Part shown: positions 33,972-45,921 of the stretch, piece after piece
How the letters are laid out: each line of letters starts with the position of its first letter
Numbering within the stretch: position 1 is the stretch's first letter
Source of the DNA: Aurifilum marmelostoma
Lineage: Eukaryota > Ascomycota > Sordariomycetes > Diaporthales > Cryphonectriaceae
Assembly: GCA_027559495.1 (NCBI GenBank)
Contig: JAMXSV010000001.1
Coordinates: 186,001-250,000, forward strand
Direction of reading: 5' to 3'
DNA length: 64,000 nucleotides
Translations under genes and position numbers: made by a program
Notes under the pieces: model-generated
Told to the model about the DNA's origin: nothing
Databases searched by the model: none
Seen by the model: the letters and a program-made list of their open reading frames with translations, nothing else

Positions 33972-36900
33972 ATGGTGACTCGCGCGATCGGATCACGTGC
34001 AGACGACGAACCCCCCAGCAAAAAAAAGGCGATTCTTTGCAGGTCCTGAGGATGACGCCGGCTTCTCAGGCTCCTCCAGCCCGCCAGCTGTGCTTCCCGC
34101 TGTGTCGTCCAAGTCCCTCGCTGACCCTCTACATTCTCAGCCCTCCCTGGTCGACGATGCCTCCTCCTCATCGCCACCCGATGACGAAACTGAGCTTTCA
34201 AGATCAAGCCATCCGAGACCACTAGCCTTTGACCAGCACACCTTCGAGGCATTTGTTGGAGACAAGGTGAAGCCTGATGTGCTGGACCTTATCAGAGACC
34301 ATTGTGGCGACAACATCGAGACAGCTGTTAATATGTACTTTGATGGGACATGGAAGAGTCTCAAGAACAAAGAAAAAAATGGCAAAACTGCGTCTGCTCA
34401 GCAGGCCCCACCGTCAAAGTCAAAACCGCACGAGACGAGACCACCAGATACCGATACAAATGCAGACACCACTGTCAGATCCATGCCTGCCTCCCGATAT
34501 ATTGGTGCTTTTGGCGTGGAAGGGTGGGCAACAAGGAGTGGCACAAATTTGCTCCACCATGGCGATGTCGTCAAGATCGAGCGGCAGAAGATCCAGCCTC
34601 CCAAGAAAGCCACTTTGGCAGCCATGAAGAGGGTCGATGTCATTGTTCGCTTCACCAACGACAAGGGTATCGAGATTGGCCGCTTGGCCAAGGACACTGC
34701 AGAATGGGTCTCTTCTTTGATCGACCAGAGGATTTGCAAGTTCGAGGGGACTTGCGTCTACGCACCGGAAAAGCTTAGGACCAACGAAACTGTTTTCCTA
34801 CAACTGCGATGCTCCTTACTCAAGTCGGCATTTGCACAACGAGGCTTCCAATTCTCAGACAATCGCACCGCGGGGCTCTTTGAAGAGAAGGAGACATCTG
34901 GTGAACGTGATCTCCGCATGCGCCAGGTAGCCTTGGTCAGGCTTTTCCAGGAGATCGGTTTGAACCCGTCCAAGTTGAATGCGGCGGCCGCCAGACACCA
35001 GCGCCAGGGCCTGCTCGACGCAGCTGAGCTCGCAGAGAAACGTGAAAAACAAGGTACAAAATCGGGCAAGGGGGATACCGGGTCTTCCGCTACTTCAGAG
35101 GACGAGGATGGCGAAGAATTACAGCAGGACCAGCTTGACTCGCTCTACAGAAAGGCCCAGTCATTTGACTTCACAACCCCAGAGGCAGAACCGAGTGAAA
35201 CATTCGCAATGACCCTTCGTCCCTACCAGAAACAGGCTCTTCACTGGATGCTGTCCAAGGAAAAGGACGAGAAGGAGAAACGCCAAGAAGCATCGATGCA
35301 CCCTCTTTGGGAAGAATACGTTTGGCCGACCAAGGATTTTGACGACAAGGACCTGCCCCGTGTGGCTGACCAGCCATACTTCTACATGAATCCTTACTCT
35401 GGAGACCTGTCCCTCGACCTTCCCTTACAGGAGCAACATTGCCTGGGCGGTATACTTGCTGATGAAATGGGCCTGGGCAAGACTATTCAAATGCTTAGTC
35501 TGATCCACACCAATCGGCTTGTCGTTCCCGAAGGCGCCAGAATGTCGAGCACTGGCATCACCTCCGTCAACGATCTCCCACGCCTGTCCTCGGCAGCAAC
35601 CGGCAGTGACTCTCGTACCACCCTGGTTATCGCACCCATGTCACTTCTTGGTAAGTAGCCCTCTCCTTCAGACGTAGTGTTCCATTTTGCATTCATCATC
35701 CCAATTGCCGAGACAAAACATCACGACGTTGCAACAGTCGTTCTGACACTGAGCAGCACAGTGGCAAAGCGAGGCCGAGAATGCCTCGAGGGAAGGGACC
35801 CTAAGATCGATGGTGTATTACGGAAACGACAAGACAACCGATCTTCGAACACTCTGCTGCTCAGCTCCATCAACCACGGCCCCGGACATTATTATTACCA
35901 GCTATGGTGTCGTCCTCTCGGAGTTCACCCAGATAGCATCCAAGGGTGGACGTAAGGACGGTCATCGTGGCCTTTTTTCGGTAAATTTCTTTAGGGTGAT
36001 TCTTGATGAAGCTCATAACATCAAGAACCGGCAGTCAAAGACTGCAAAGGCGTGCTACGAGCTCTCCGCCGAGCACAGATGGGTGCTCACAGGCACTCCT
36101 ATCGTTAACAAACTTGAAGATCTTTTCAGCCTGGTCCGGTTTCTCAAGGTGGAGCCCTGGAACAACTTTTCTTTTTGGCGGACATTTATTACTGTACCCT
36201 TCGAGTCCGGCCAGTTCGTCAAAGCCTTGGATGTCGTACAGACTGTGCTGGAACCGCTGGTGATGCGGCGAACCAAAGACATGAAGACCCCGGCCGGTGA
36301 TGCACTTGTCGCCTTGCCTGCGAAGCACATCGAGATTGTCGATGTGGAGTTCTCAGAGACGGAGCGGAGCATCTATGACTACATCTTCACCCGCGCCAAG
36401 AGAACATTCAACGAAAATGTCAAGGCGGGGACGGTCATGAAGGCCTTTACTACCATTTTTGCCCAGCTTTTGCGTCTGCGCCAGAGCTGTTGCCATCCAA
36501 CCCTTGTGCGCAACCACGACGTTGTGGCAGATGAAGACGAGGCTGCCGCGAGCGCCGATGCAGCGACTGGTTTTGCTGATGACATGGACTTGTCGTCGCT
36601 GATCGAGCGATTTACCGCGGCTACCGACGACGAGAGAGATGCCAATGCATTTGGGGCCCACGTGCTGGAGCAGATCCGAGACGAAACCGTCAATGAGTGC
36701 CCTGTGTGTTGCGAGGAGCCCATGAAAGAGCAGACCGTCACGGGATGTTGGCACTCGGCTTGCAGGGGGTGCCTCCTCGACTTTATTAAACACCAGACTG
36801 ATCGCCATATTGTCCCGAAGTGCTTCAACTGTCGGCAGCCTATCAACTCTCGAGACCTGTTCGAGGTTGTTCGGCACGACGACGACCCGGAGGTGAGACC

Positions 36901-37562
36901 TGGGCAGACGACTCCGCGCATCAGCCTCCAGCGGCTCGGTGTCAATTCTTCTTCTGCCAAAGTGGTCGCACTGATGAAGCATCTGCGGGATCTGCGCAGA
37001 GAACACCCACGGATGAAGTCTGTCGTCTTCAGCCAGTTCACCTCATTCATGTCACTTATCGAACCCGCCCTGTCGAAAGCCAATATGCACTTCCTGCGCC
37101 TCGATGGCTCCCTGGCCCAGAAAACCCGTGCCGCCGTGCTGAATGAATTCCGGGACACAGAGAAGTTCACCGTCCTGCTGATTTCCCTGAAAGCTGGCGG
37201 TGTGGGGCTCAATTTGACATCGGCCAAGCGAGTATTCATGATGGACCCATGGTGGAGCTTTGCAGTGGAAGCCCAGGCCATTGACCGAGTCCATCGTATG
37301 GGACAAGAGGACGAGGTCAGGGTCTATCGATTCATCGTGAAGGAGAGTGTAGAGGAGAGAATGCTGAAAGTGCAAGAGAGGAAGAAGTTCATGTGAGTCC
37401 ACAATGCCTCTCTCCTACTGGCTTACACAGGTACCCCCCAAATCATGCCCAATCTCAGAAAAGCTGACATGCCATCTTGGTAGTGCCACATCTTTGGGAA
37501 TGATGAACGACGAAGAGAGGAAGATGCAGCGCATCGAGGATATCAAAGAGCTCCTCAGCTAG
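33972..37562 (+). CDS. RAD5: Rad5-type DNA helicase/E3 ubiquitin ligase (apparent frameshift at the N-terminus)
   Basis: Nuclear SNF2-family ATPase and RING ligase that promotes polyubiquitination of PCNA and fork reversal in error-free post-replication repair. Exons: 33972-35650, 35757-37392, 37484-37562. The HIRAN domain is at about residues 165-290, and the Walker A box DEMGLGKT at about 497. DEAH is at about 643, and a RING of C-P-V-C…C-x-H…C-F-N-C type at about 873-920. The helicase motif VI region DRVHRMGQ is at about 1068. The ATG at 33972 opens a frame reading MVTRAIGSRADDEPPSKKK that hits a stop at 34048. The main frame has no ATG upstream of the HIRAN domain. Counting the A8 run (34020-34027) as A7 joins the two and gives 1130 aa. 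Divergent from NDUFAF6. Confidence 0.92.
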
Positions 37563-38451
37563 TCTGCCTAGTATTACCCTCGAATCTCCATATATTCAGG
37601 AAGACCTAAGTAATCCTAGATCCCTTTTGCTGTTTCCGTTACAACGTTGCTTGGGTCTGGATCGTAGGGAGCCAACATGCACGTTTGCTTGCGGCTACCG
37701 AACAAGCTCTTGACCACCGTCTGTCGCCTTCGAGACAGATGTTCTCTGATCGAGGCTACCTTCGCACATCAGCCTTACCCTGCTTGGGTCTGGAATCAGA
37801 TCATCTTGTGTGCCAGAGCCTGCGAATTTCGCGACTCTTGGTGAGTTGTCAAAGCGGCAGACTAGGTCTAGACCCGACGGTTCGGTAACCGGTATCCGAG
37901 TCGCTATGGAGCTCTGGAAGCCGGTATCACAGACCACCTACCTATTACATGTCACCTGCAGAATTTTCGGCAGAATGTGCGCTGCTCCCGTGTGTGGAAG
38001 GCGGCTCCACGGTCAGAGGACCCGGTCAACCCGGTGCCGCAATCCGGCAGCCTAGCATTGTGGGCAATGAAGCAGGTCAACCCACACGCATACCCGTGCT
38101 ATACCCGTCACTCATAACCCTTTTTTCTTCTTTCTTCTTCGATGGCATGAAGAGTCTCCTGCTTCTTTCGATTTGCTGACCGACTTTGCAGTGTGTTGGC
38201 TGTTGGGTAGCGAGAGAGAGCGAAAATTCCACCCCTGTGATGCGTTGTCTGTCGTTCGAGAGACTCTGACCGCTGCTTGCTATTGATAAATACGAGAGAC
38301 CCGCTCCGGAATTCGGAACTTGCGCTTGCAATTGGAAACGCAGATACCTAGATACTCGTCATCGTTCAGTTTTATTTCCTTGTCAAGACAATCGAGAAAC
38401 CTTGCCGTCGTCCAGCGCACGACGTTCTAGAATCTCGAAGCCGCTACCAAA
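37563..38451. other. Intergenic region RAD5/MFS transporter
   Basis: About 890 bp without a supported gene; it presumably contains the RAD5 3' end and the transporter promoter. Short frames on both strands look like chance. Confidence 0.45.
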
Positions 38452-40152
38452 ATGGTTCTGACGGAGGTGGACATGAGCCAGAATGCCCCCGGCGAACAAG
38501 GTACGCTGTTGTTCCATAACAATACCTCGTATGGCACATTTAGACTAGAAAATACTGACACAAGCCTCAAGATGTTGCCGGTGCCAATTTGGCTCAGACA
38601 ACATCAACTATGGGCAACCAGGCCGAGGCCGCTGCTGTGGTGGCATCCGATGACTCGGAGGTAGAGGGTGCGGAACCCTCCCCCTCACCCCTATGACCGT
38701 TTCCCACCGCACCGCAAGACGCTCATGGTCACTGTGATGGCATGGTGTGGTCTTCTGTCACCCATCTCTTCTACAACAGTCCTCAGCGCCATCCCAGAGG
38801 TCGCTGCGTCGTTTGAAACGACAGGGTCTATGATCAGCCTCAGCAACGCGATGTATCTTGTCTTTATGGCACTGAGCCCGTGTTTTTGGGGACCTCTGTG
38901 CCAAGTAACAGGACGTAGGGCGGTCAGTACCTGCTCTTTCTCTTTGATGCCTCTGCTCTCTTGCAATTGGTCATAGTAGCCAGACTTCTGCTGACACAAG
39001 TATAAGTCCTGCTTGTCGACTGGCGCTATGTTCTTCCTCTGCTCTATCGCCACGGCACTGGCCCCGAACATCGCAGCCTTCTTTATATTCCGAATGTTTA
39101 CTGCCTTCTTCGCTACGGCTTTCTTGGTCATCGGGCCTGCCATAATAGGAGACTTATTTCATCCAACGGAACGCGCCACAGCTCTCTCGTGGTTTTACAC
39201 CGGCGCACTTGTCGGACCTACGATTGGCCCGCTCATAGGGGGGATCATCTGCACGTTCACCTCCTGGCGCGTCATCTTCTGGCTTCAGACAGGCCTCGCT
39301 GGAGTCGGCGTCATTGGACCATTTTTCCTGCTGCGTGAGACGATGATCGCGGATGAGACCAGCAAGAAGGTAATTCTTGCAAAAATCCCTACGAAGATGG
39401 CCAAGGCCAAATATCTCGCACGAGTGACTAGCCCCCTCCGCCCGATAGGTCTGCTACTCAAGTCTCCAAATCTCATCCTGGTGGCTCTGGGGTCAGGTAC
39501 ACTCGTGTGGAATCAGTACGGCCTCCTGACACCCATCCGCTATGTTCTCAACCCTCGGTTTCACCTGCAGACACCGCTGCAGTCTGGGCTATTCTACCTC
39601 GCCCCTGGAACGGGCTGCATCGTGGGCACGCTGGGCGGTGGCCGGTGGGCGGACCATACCGTGAAGCGCTGGATCACCAAGCGAGGCGGTCAGCGCATCG
39701 CCGAGGACCGGCTCAGGAGCTGCATCGAGTTCATGGGCATCATCATCCCAGCCTCTATGCTGATCTATGGGTGGTCCGTCGATCAGGCTGTAGGCGGCAT
39801 CCCCCTGCCGGTAGTCTTCATGTTTCTGCAGGGCGTGGCGCAAAGCTTCTGTTTTCCCAGCCTGAACACGTATTGTCTAGATGTGGCGCAGGGGCGCAAC
39901 AAGAGCGCCGAGGCCGTCGCGGGAAATTTTATGGTACGGTATTTGTTTGGTGCCGTGGGCTCGGCGGTCGTCTTGCCCGCGATCGAGTCGATCGGCGTTG
40001 GTTGGTTCAACACCATCTCGGCGCTTCTCATATTACTGGGCGCACTGGGACTCTGCGCAACTGTCAGATGGGGGCGGTCATGGCGGACTAAGACGGAAGA
40101 TCAGCGCAAGGAGAAAGGCCCCGCAATCGTGATGGAGGCGCAACAGAGTTGA
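38452..40152 (+). CDS. MFS drug:H+ antiporter-like transporter (DHA1 type), apparent frameshift
   Basis: Three exons: 38452-38500, 38572-38922, 39001-40152, about 516 aa. The second intron has a GTCAGT donor. After a hydrophilic N-terminus, the transmembrane part starts with RKTLMVTVMAWCGLLSPISSTT and continues with a G-R-R motif after TM2. TM4-5 carry the GALVGPTIGPLIGG motif C typical of antiporters. The long central loop has Lys-rich KIPTKMAKAKY. Close to yeast Aqr1/Qdr-type carriers; the substrate is unknown. The second exon starts in one frame and continues in another: one C too many in the C-rich stretch 38673-38693 would explain it, since removing one C gives the family's HPYDRF motif. 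Otherwise translation could only begin at the ATG at about 38724. Tail-to-tail with scytalone dehydratase. Confidence 0.85.
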
Positions 40153-40281
40153 TCTCGCGACGATGCCCAATTCATTCTTGGAAAGACTCATCATGAAAGA
40201 AAGGTTGCCATTGTATAAGCGCTCGGCCTCGGTGTCTCACCAGCGACATGAAGTCCATTCTTCCTCCGGACTGTATGTCCC

Positions 40282-40938
40282 TCAACGACGACCTCGTTCT
40301 GCACCTCCGTGACATCCTTCCATGGCCGCCATTTTCTTATCATCCGCATTTCTGCCTTCGCCAAAAGTTGCCTTACCACTTTCAAAGACCTTGTCAAACT
40401 CATACTCGCTCCACCTGATGTCCGGGGCCAGGCCCGCGAACTTCCATATGCCGTCCACTTTCCTGTACCAGTGCTTGTTGTAGCTGTGTGCATGGCCCTT
40501 GAGCCTGACCTCCTGGAGAGAGGCGTCCGTATAGACCTGGTGTGGCACGCGAAGTTGGTGGTGACCGATGACCTCCGTGTCCGAGACCTTCTCCCAGCGC
40601 GAGCCGCCGATGAAGTGCTGTGTGCGCAGCAGCGGATTGCCTAAGACGGAGGTGTCGCTGACCATGGCTAGGAAATCGGAGGCGGGAATGGCTTCCCATA
40701 TTTTGTCGAGAAAGGAACGGTAGTCCACTCGAATGATAGGGGCAATACATCTGCTCAATCGCTCCCAGTCTTTGGTGTCGTAGCTGTCGGCCCACTCGAA
40801 GAGAGCGGCATTCAGCCCTAGAAAATCTGAGATATGGTCTTGTCAGAAGGTCTGGAGCTCAAATACTCTTCCCATAAGAAACTGGATCACCTTACCAGAG
40901 AGCGTGATCTCATTTGAGGGATCTGGCATGGTATCCAT
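40282..40938 (-). CDS. SCD1: Scytalone dehydratase (DHN-melanin biosynthesis)
   Basis: Dehydrates scytalone to 1,3,8-trihydroxynaphthalene and vermelone to 1,8-DHN in the DHN-melanin pathway. Two exons, 40938-40896 and 40826-40282; 195 aa. The residues known to be catalytic in the rice blast enzyme fall at identical numbers here: Tyr30, Asp31, Tyr50, His85, His110, Ser129 and Asn131. The motifs FEWADSYDTKDW, DYRSFLDKIWEA, RTQHFIGGSRWEKV and KGHAHS are conserved. The C-terminus is about 20 residues longer than usual (after GKATFGEG) with a KKMAAMEG… tail. No polyketide synthase or reductase gene lies nearby. The 3' end is 129 bp from that of the MFS transporter. Confidence 0.96.
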
Positions 40939-41767
40939 GGTGACGGGATGTAGGCTATCGTCCGCTTGTGCAGCTTTCTTGATAGACTAGTCGACAAATA
41001 TTTTTTTTCTTTCTCACTTCCTTATGATGAAGAATAAGGAACCAAACAACAGATGATGATATCCGAGGAAGGACGATCCTTTCAGAGAATCTAATTTGAT
41101 CTGCCGTACCGGACCGCCAACTCGGTCCGGCCTACGAACATCAGGCCCGGATCTTCGGAGCTTTATTGGGGAACTGCGCAATAGGACCGCAGTGTGGGTA
41201 TTTTGAGTCAAAGTCTTCGGTCATTTCATGTCGAGCGAGCGTGTGAGGTTTCAAGGGTAATTATGTTGACCAAGGATGGGCTCGTGATTCCTGCCACCTT
41301 GTTGGATGGGGTCTGATCATTGCTTGTATGCTACTTGATCTGAAGTACTCAGCTGATACCAGACTTCAATATGTACCCAGAGTTGACTGCCACGCAGAAG
41401 CTAAACGTACCAAATAATTTGATATCACTCCCTCACATCTCCTCCCTGCCCTTAGGATACCACCTCTCTGGCATCCCAACAATGATTAGTTGTGGGACTA
41501 GTCGTGCTTCAGGCTGGACTTTTAGGAGGATGACACGGCATGTATATGTCCGTAACACCGTATTTCACATGATGCACGCTGTGTATCTCGTCGGAGTCGT
41601 AAATTATAGGCTTCACCTGCCCTTCCTGCACCATTCATTCTTCTAGCCCATAGACCGCCGCGGTGTATCTGCGTTGTCACGATACACTGAGACCTCCCTC
41701 AAACGTCTAACCTTCAGGGCCGGGCCGATAGTGTCTCTTCAGACCAAGGGGTGAAATGGTACTTCTT
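40939..41767. other. Intergenic region between SCD1 and the DUF2293 gene
   Basis: About 830 bp with the SCD1 promoter on the left. No other gene is supported; a single open frame at 41371-41646 has no recognisable protein features. Confidence 0.45.
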
Positions 41768-42742
41768 CTATGAGCCACGCACCGCAAATTGTGGAGGGGT
41801 CATGGGCTCGGGGGAGTCGGGAAGTCTCTGGGCAAGCACCTGAATGGAGTGTTCGATGCGCTGCATTGACCTAGTGGTGCGCCTCTTCTGGCACGAAAGG
41901 TCTTGCAGGGGTTGCCGTCGGGAACGCACGGGATCTGGAGAGTTATCGTCAACTGTAAGATCGATGAGGAGACTGGGCAACACGGGAGGCTGTTGGTTGG
42001 GAGGTGTCGTTGGTTCCAGCGGGCGAGGCGGGATGGCTATACGGAGTTGCGTAAGGACATTCTCCTGGTCAGTTCCTGTCCGATCAGCAGCCAAGAACTT
42101 TGATCGAGTCGCCCCCGCCGCCGATGCCGATGCCGGTGGCTTGACAGCTGCTGCCTTAGCTTGTACAAGCCTTGTACGTGCCGAAGCCTGATCTGAGGGT
42201 GGTCTGCCCCAGGAGCGGGCAATAGCCTCAACTTGTGACGCAACTAGGCCTCGTGCTTCATCTTTCGGGGTACCGCTCTCTAGGAGCTGATCGTAGGAAG
42301 TCTCGGCGTGGCGGATGTGGGCCCTCACGGCCAGGCGAGCCTTTTCGCGACCGTTGAGGGTGCTCGTCCTGCCGACCTTGCCCTTTCCCTTCTGCAGTGC
42401 CTTGTTCAAGATCCTGGGGAGCGATACAGAGGGAATTCGTGGGAACTCATGCAGGATGAGCTTCTCAAGACCCTTCTCGATTGCGGCGTCTCGCTTCTGG
42501 ACATTGGCAGCCCGGCCTGCTCTGGTGCTTGACTCCTGTTGTCGAACGCGGTCTACGATGACGGTGGGGACAGCGATGCCGATATGCTTCTTTTTGTTCT
42601 TGGCATCGGAAACAACGTATACGGTATGACTGGCAGCTTGGGCCTGCTTGCGGCAGTTTCCTGTAACATAAACGTTGCCTTTGCGGACGAAGGAATAGCC
42701 TCGAGGCAGAGATCGCAGACTAACAGGTGGTTCATCTGCCAT
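41768..42742 (-). CDS. DUF2293 domain protein
   Basis: Single exon, 324 aa. The N-terminal part (about residues 1-75) reads as a compact basic domain with GYSFVRKGNVYVTGNCRK. The DUF2293 region follows at about residues 95-190, including LHEFPRIP and VRAHIRHAETSYDQLL…ARSWG. The C-terminal 130 residues are Pro/Ala/Ser-rich and probably disordered. DUF2293 proteins are fungal-specific and of unknown function; basic character suggests nucleic-acid association, but this is inference. A long (GT)n microsatellite ends 10 bp upstream of the start codon. Confidence 0.78.
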   Translation of the reverse strand: MADEPPVSLRSLPRGYSFVRKGNVYVTGNCRKQAQAASHTVYVVSDAKNKKKHIGIAVPTVIVDRVRQQESSTRAGRAANVQKRDAAIEKGLEKLILHEFPRIPSVSLPRILNKALQKGKGKVGRTSTLNGREKARLAVRAHIRHAETSYDQLLESGTPKDEARGLVASQVEAIARSWGRPPSDQASARTRLVQAKAAAVKPPASASAAGATRSKFLAADRTGTDQENVLTQLRIAIPPRPLEPTTPPNQQPPVLPSLLIDLTVDDNSPDPVRSRRQPLQDLSCQKRRTTRSMQRIEHSIQVLAQRLPDSPEPMTPPQFAVRGS

Positions 42743-42750
42743 TGTGCTGG

Positions 42751-42752
<2 letters not shown>

Positions 42753-42809
<57 letters not shown>
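42753..42809. repeat. (GT)n microsatellite, about 28 units
   Basis: Uninterrupted GT repeat of about 57 bp on the + strand, that is (CA)n in the 5' leader of the minus-strand DUF2293 gene. The nearest edge lies 10 bp before its ATG. Confidence 0.97.
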
Positions 42810-42813
<4 letters not shown>

Positions 42814-43510
42814 GAAGGATCCAATGTCTTGAATGTGGATTTGCATTCGATGGTGGACATCCGATAATTCTGATATTGTGTGTTGTGCTGGGTAGTGCTG
42901 CTTGTGGTGGTGGTCAGTGAGTGAGCACCAAGAAAGGCAGGTCATGAAGGAAGTCGGGAGACAGTGCAGACCCGAGAATAGTGACAGACTTCAGGTCAAC
43001 AAAGGGTAAATTACCAGAGATCCGAATCAAGCAATCCCAAGGCATCTTTCAGATATCTGTCGTTATGGTTGTGGTGGAAGGTGACAAGTAGACAAAGTAA
43101 ACAAAGGGCCTCGGGCTGTTTTTGGACACCTTCCTTGACCTTCTTTCAGATCAGTCTTCCCGGTCAACAGCCACATAACACAAGCTTGTATGTTCCTGTT
43201 GACTGCTGGTCATAATTTTCTGGCCCCTTGAGATGGAGGTGAATTGATGGCGTAGAAGATGTGGTGAGGCTTGGGAGGACAGTGGATGATTCCACTGCAC
43301 ATTCATCTTGATGGCGACATTCATAACCCTAACCCCGAAGAACAGCCACCTTTCACGCCCCTGTTTGTTCTCCTCTTCCTTGTCCACATACCAGGGTCTC
43401 GCTCAAGCGACAACTAGCACTGATTGATTGTTTGCGTACCTGCTAATGTTTTTCTTTTCATTCCACCCAAATAATACAGACTATGGCATGATTTTCCAAC
43501 GGGCTACGTC
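42810..43510. other. Intergenic region between the microsatellite and the kelch gene
   Basis: About 700 bp containing the DUF2293 promoter (right of the gene, minus strand) and the 3' side of the kelch gene. No other gene supported. Confidence 0.45.
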
Positions 43511-44867
43511 TCATAGAATGCTTAATATCCAGCCATCGCCCTCTTGCTCCTCCTTCGCGTTGAGTCCTCCCCAGAAAACAACAGCCTTTCCACCATTGCA
43601 AGAGCTCGCCCCAAAGAAACCCCTGGGACCAGGGTGGACTTTACCCTCGTGCTCAAGCTGTTCGGTCGGCACGATCTCCACTTCTGACCAGCTGTAGGTT
43701 CCCGATTCCACGCCTCCAGGGAGCTTGTTCCGGATGACGTCCTTGGCAGCCGCGGGGCTGAAGCCACGTGAAGGGACCTGCAGCGACCAAACGTCAGGGC
43801 GGAACAGCGGCTGTTGATCACTGCTCTCGTCTTGAACAGCCTCGCGCCCGAGCAGATAGAGGAGGTAGTGTCGGCCGTACCCGGTCGACACGGGCAGCAA
43901 TGAAGCACCGATACGTGATTTTGGCCCTGGGGCCAGTGGATGGGTAGGGAAGTCCGCCTTTTCCCATTTCAGTGCGTCCGGCTTGGCACGCTCAGTAGCA
44001 TTGGGGCCAAGCCTCAAGACATGTATGACACCGCCGAGCTCCGAGTCGGTGCTGATACCGTAGAGAGTATCGTCGACAAAGGCCGAGACCGCGGGGAAAG
44101 GCGCCGGGCAGGATGGAAGCTCCGTCCACGCCACGGCGTCAAAGTCGTAAACCCATGTCTCCCCCGTCTGCTCTGATGTCGTCCTCCCGCCGTGCAGGAC
44201 CAAGATGTCTTGCTTCTCGTCCACAAAGATGGTGTGCCCCTCTCTTGGGCCCAGTGTCTTTCCGATCTGGGTCGCGGCACGGATCTTAGCCCACCTCAAG
44301 ATCTCTGTGTCCCAGGCCCAGATGCAGGCGTCCTCGTCTATCGGGCTACCGCTCTCATCGCTGCCGCCGTGGACCAGCAGGTACTTGCCCCTCGCACATG
44401 CAGCATGATTTTTGCGGGGAGAAGGGGCCATCAGCTCTCCTGTGACGGCATCCTTGACAGGGAGCGCTTGGTAGCAGGCGTACGCTGCCGTGGGTGTCGC
44501 TGTGGAAGGCAGAGACGCGACGTGCACATCGGCACTGCAAAGCTTCCCGCCACCGTGCTCGCCGCCAAAGATGTAGGCCTTGTCACCGATGACTGTGACG
44601 GTATGACGAGAGCGTGTCAATGCTTGCCTAGAGGGCTGGTCAGTTGCACGTCGCCGTCGCTATTGAAAACGCCCTCCGCCCCGAGTCTGGCGCCCAAGCG
44701 TGACCGAATCATACTCACAGGGAATCTGAGGGAGATGAGGTCGTGATCTGGCTCAAAGTAGCCTTGAGAGGCTGTGTTGGCCTGGCTATCGATGCAGCGG
44801 CCCCAATCTCGAGGCCTGTCGATACGACCTGTTCAGCTGCGAGGGCCCCTGCGGCGATTTCAGCCAT
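43511..44867 (-). CDS. Kelch-repeat beta-propeller protein
   Basis: Two exons, 44867-44719 and 44627-43511, with a GTGAGT…CTAG intron; 421 aa. Kelch-type blades are visible as RSRHTVTVIGDKAYIFGGE (about residue 52), RKNHAACARGKYLLVHGG, REGHTIFVDEKQDILVLHGG and a last blade GFFGASSCNGGKAVVFWGG. These form one propeller that fills most of the protein. There is no signal peptide, so cytosolic or nuclear. Such proteins are usually protein-interaction scaffolds. It resembles fungal galactose oxidase/kelch proteins lacking catalytic residues; specific function unknown. Confidence 0.82.
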
Positions 44868-45921
44868 TTCGAGCACAGGAGAACAGGAGCTGGTAGCGTT
44901 GCGCGAGGATGGTCAACAAAATAGACGACAGGAAACGTGATAGATCACAGGGAGACGGAGATGTAGATCCGTCTGAAGGTCACAGAGAAGGAGGCGAGCT
45001 CAATTTTCACACGCATGGAGTCCAGAGTTTGTTGTTCTTTACAAGGCAATTAATGTTTTTACGAGAATCAACTCGAGATTAAAGAAACCCCATCCCCTTG
45101 AAATGACGTATGGCCTTGTGCAGCAAAAGGGATGCAAGGGACGCGCTGACCTCAACTTCTGAGGGAACTGCCCGGCGCAGCACAACACACGCTACGTCAT
45201 TGGTCGTACAGTAGATTGCATAGTATAACAGGAAGGAGCAGACAATGTCCCTTCGATTTTTGGCCCATATATGGGCAGTCACGACACATGGCTAGATAAT
45301 GTACGTTTATAATACTGTATGTTCACAAATGCCGACAAATGGAATATATAGCTGACATGGCAGGCTACGTACATGCACTCAGAGCAGTACTGTAGAAACT
45401 TACGTACTTGGGCCTAAATAATAACGTTATGCAGTAAACAAGACCCCCCCCCTGCATCTCCGAACGGCGATGGCGACACACGACCGAGCGGGGGCCACTT
45501 GCCGACACCGGTGCCGGTTTCTCTTCCGCTGTTGAGCCAACGGGTACAGCGGAAAGCGCGATGGATGGAGTTGGGGTCCTTTGCATCATTGTTTTCGTCG
45601 AGACGTGCTTAAGCTTGTGTCGCGTGACTTCCACTACTTGAGTCATCCGAGAGGGGGAAAAAGAAGACGGAAAAAGAAAAAAAAAAGAAGGAGAAAGAAA
45701 GAGAAGCAACACCCAAATAAATCTTCAAGCAAGAGATAACAACATCGACATCGTGGAGGAGAAGACAAGCCTTTTCTATCTTTTCCAGTCCCTTATCCTA
45801 ATGGGCTTTTCTTGAGCCACTTGATACATTTGTTCCCCCTTCGCCAGCTGGCATACACAAGTATTACTACGGAAATCATTCTTCTTTTCTATAGAACTCT
45901 TCCAAGCACCATTACCGAGTC
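44868..45921. other. Divergent intergenic region kelch gene/MFS transporter
   Basis: About 1.05 kb between divergent genes. It contains a purine-rich GA/A tract at about 45650-45715 and a C-run near 45444. No gene is supported. Confidence 0.45.

Noticed and set aside
36379..37281. A 300-codon open frame antisense to RAD5, with another at 36353-37006
   Set aside because: They lie opposite strongly conserved helicase/RING exons and their translations are Ser/Arg-rich artefacts of the sense codons.
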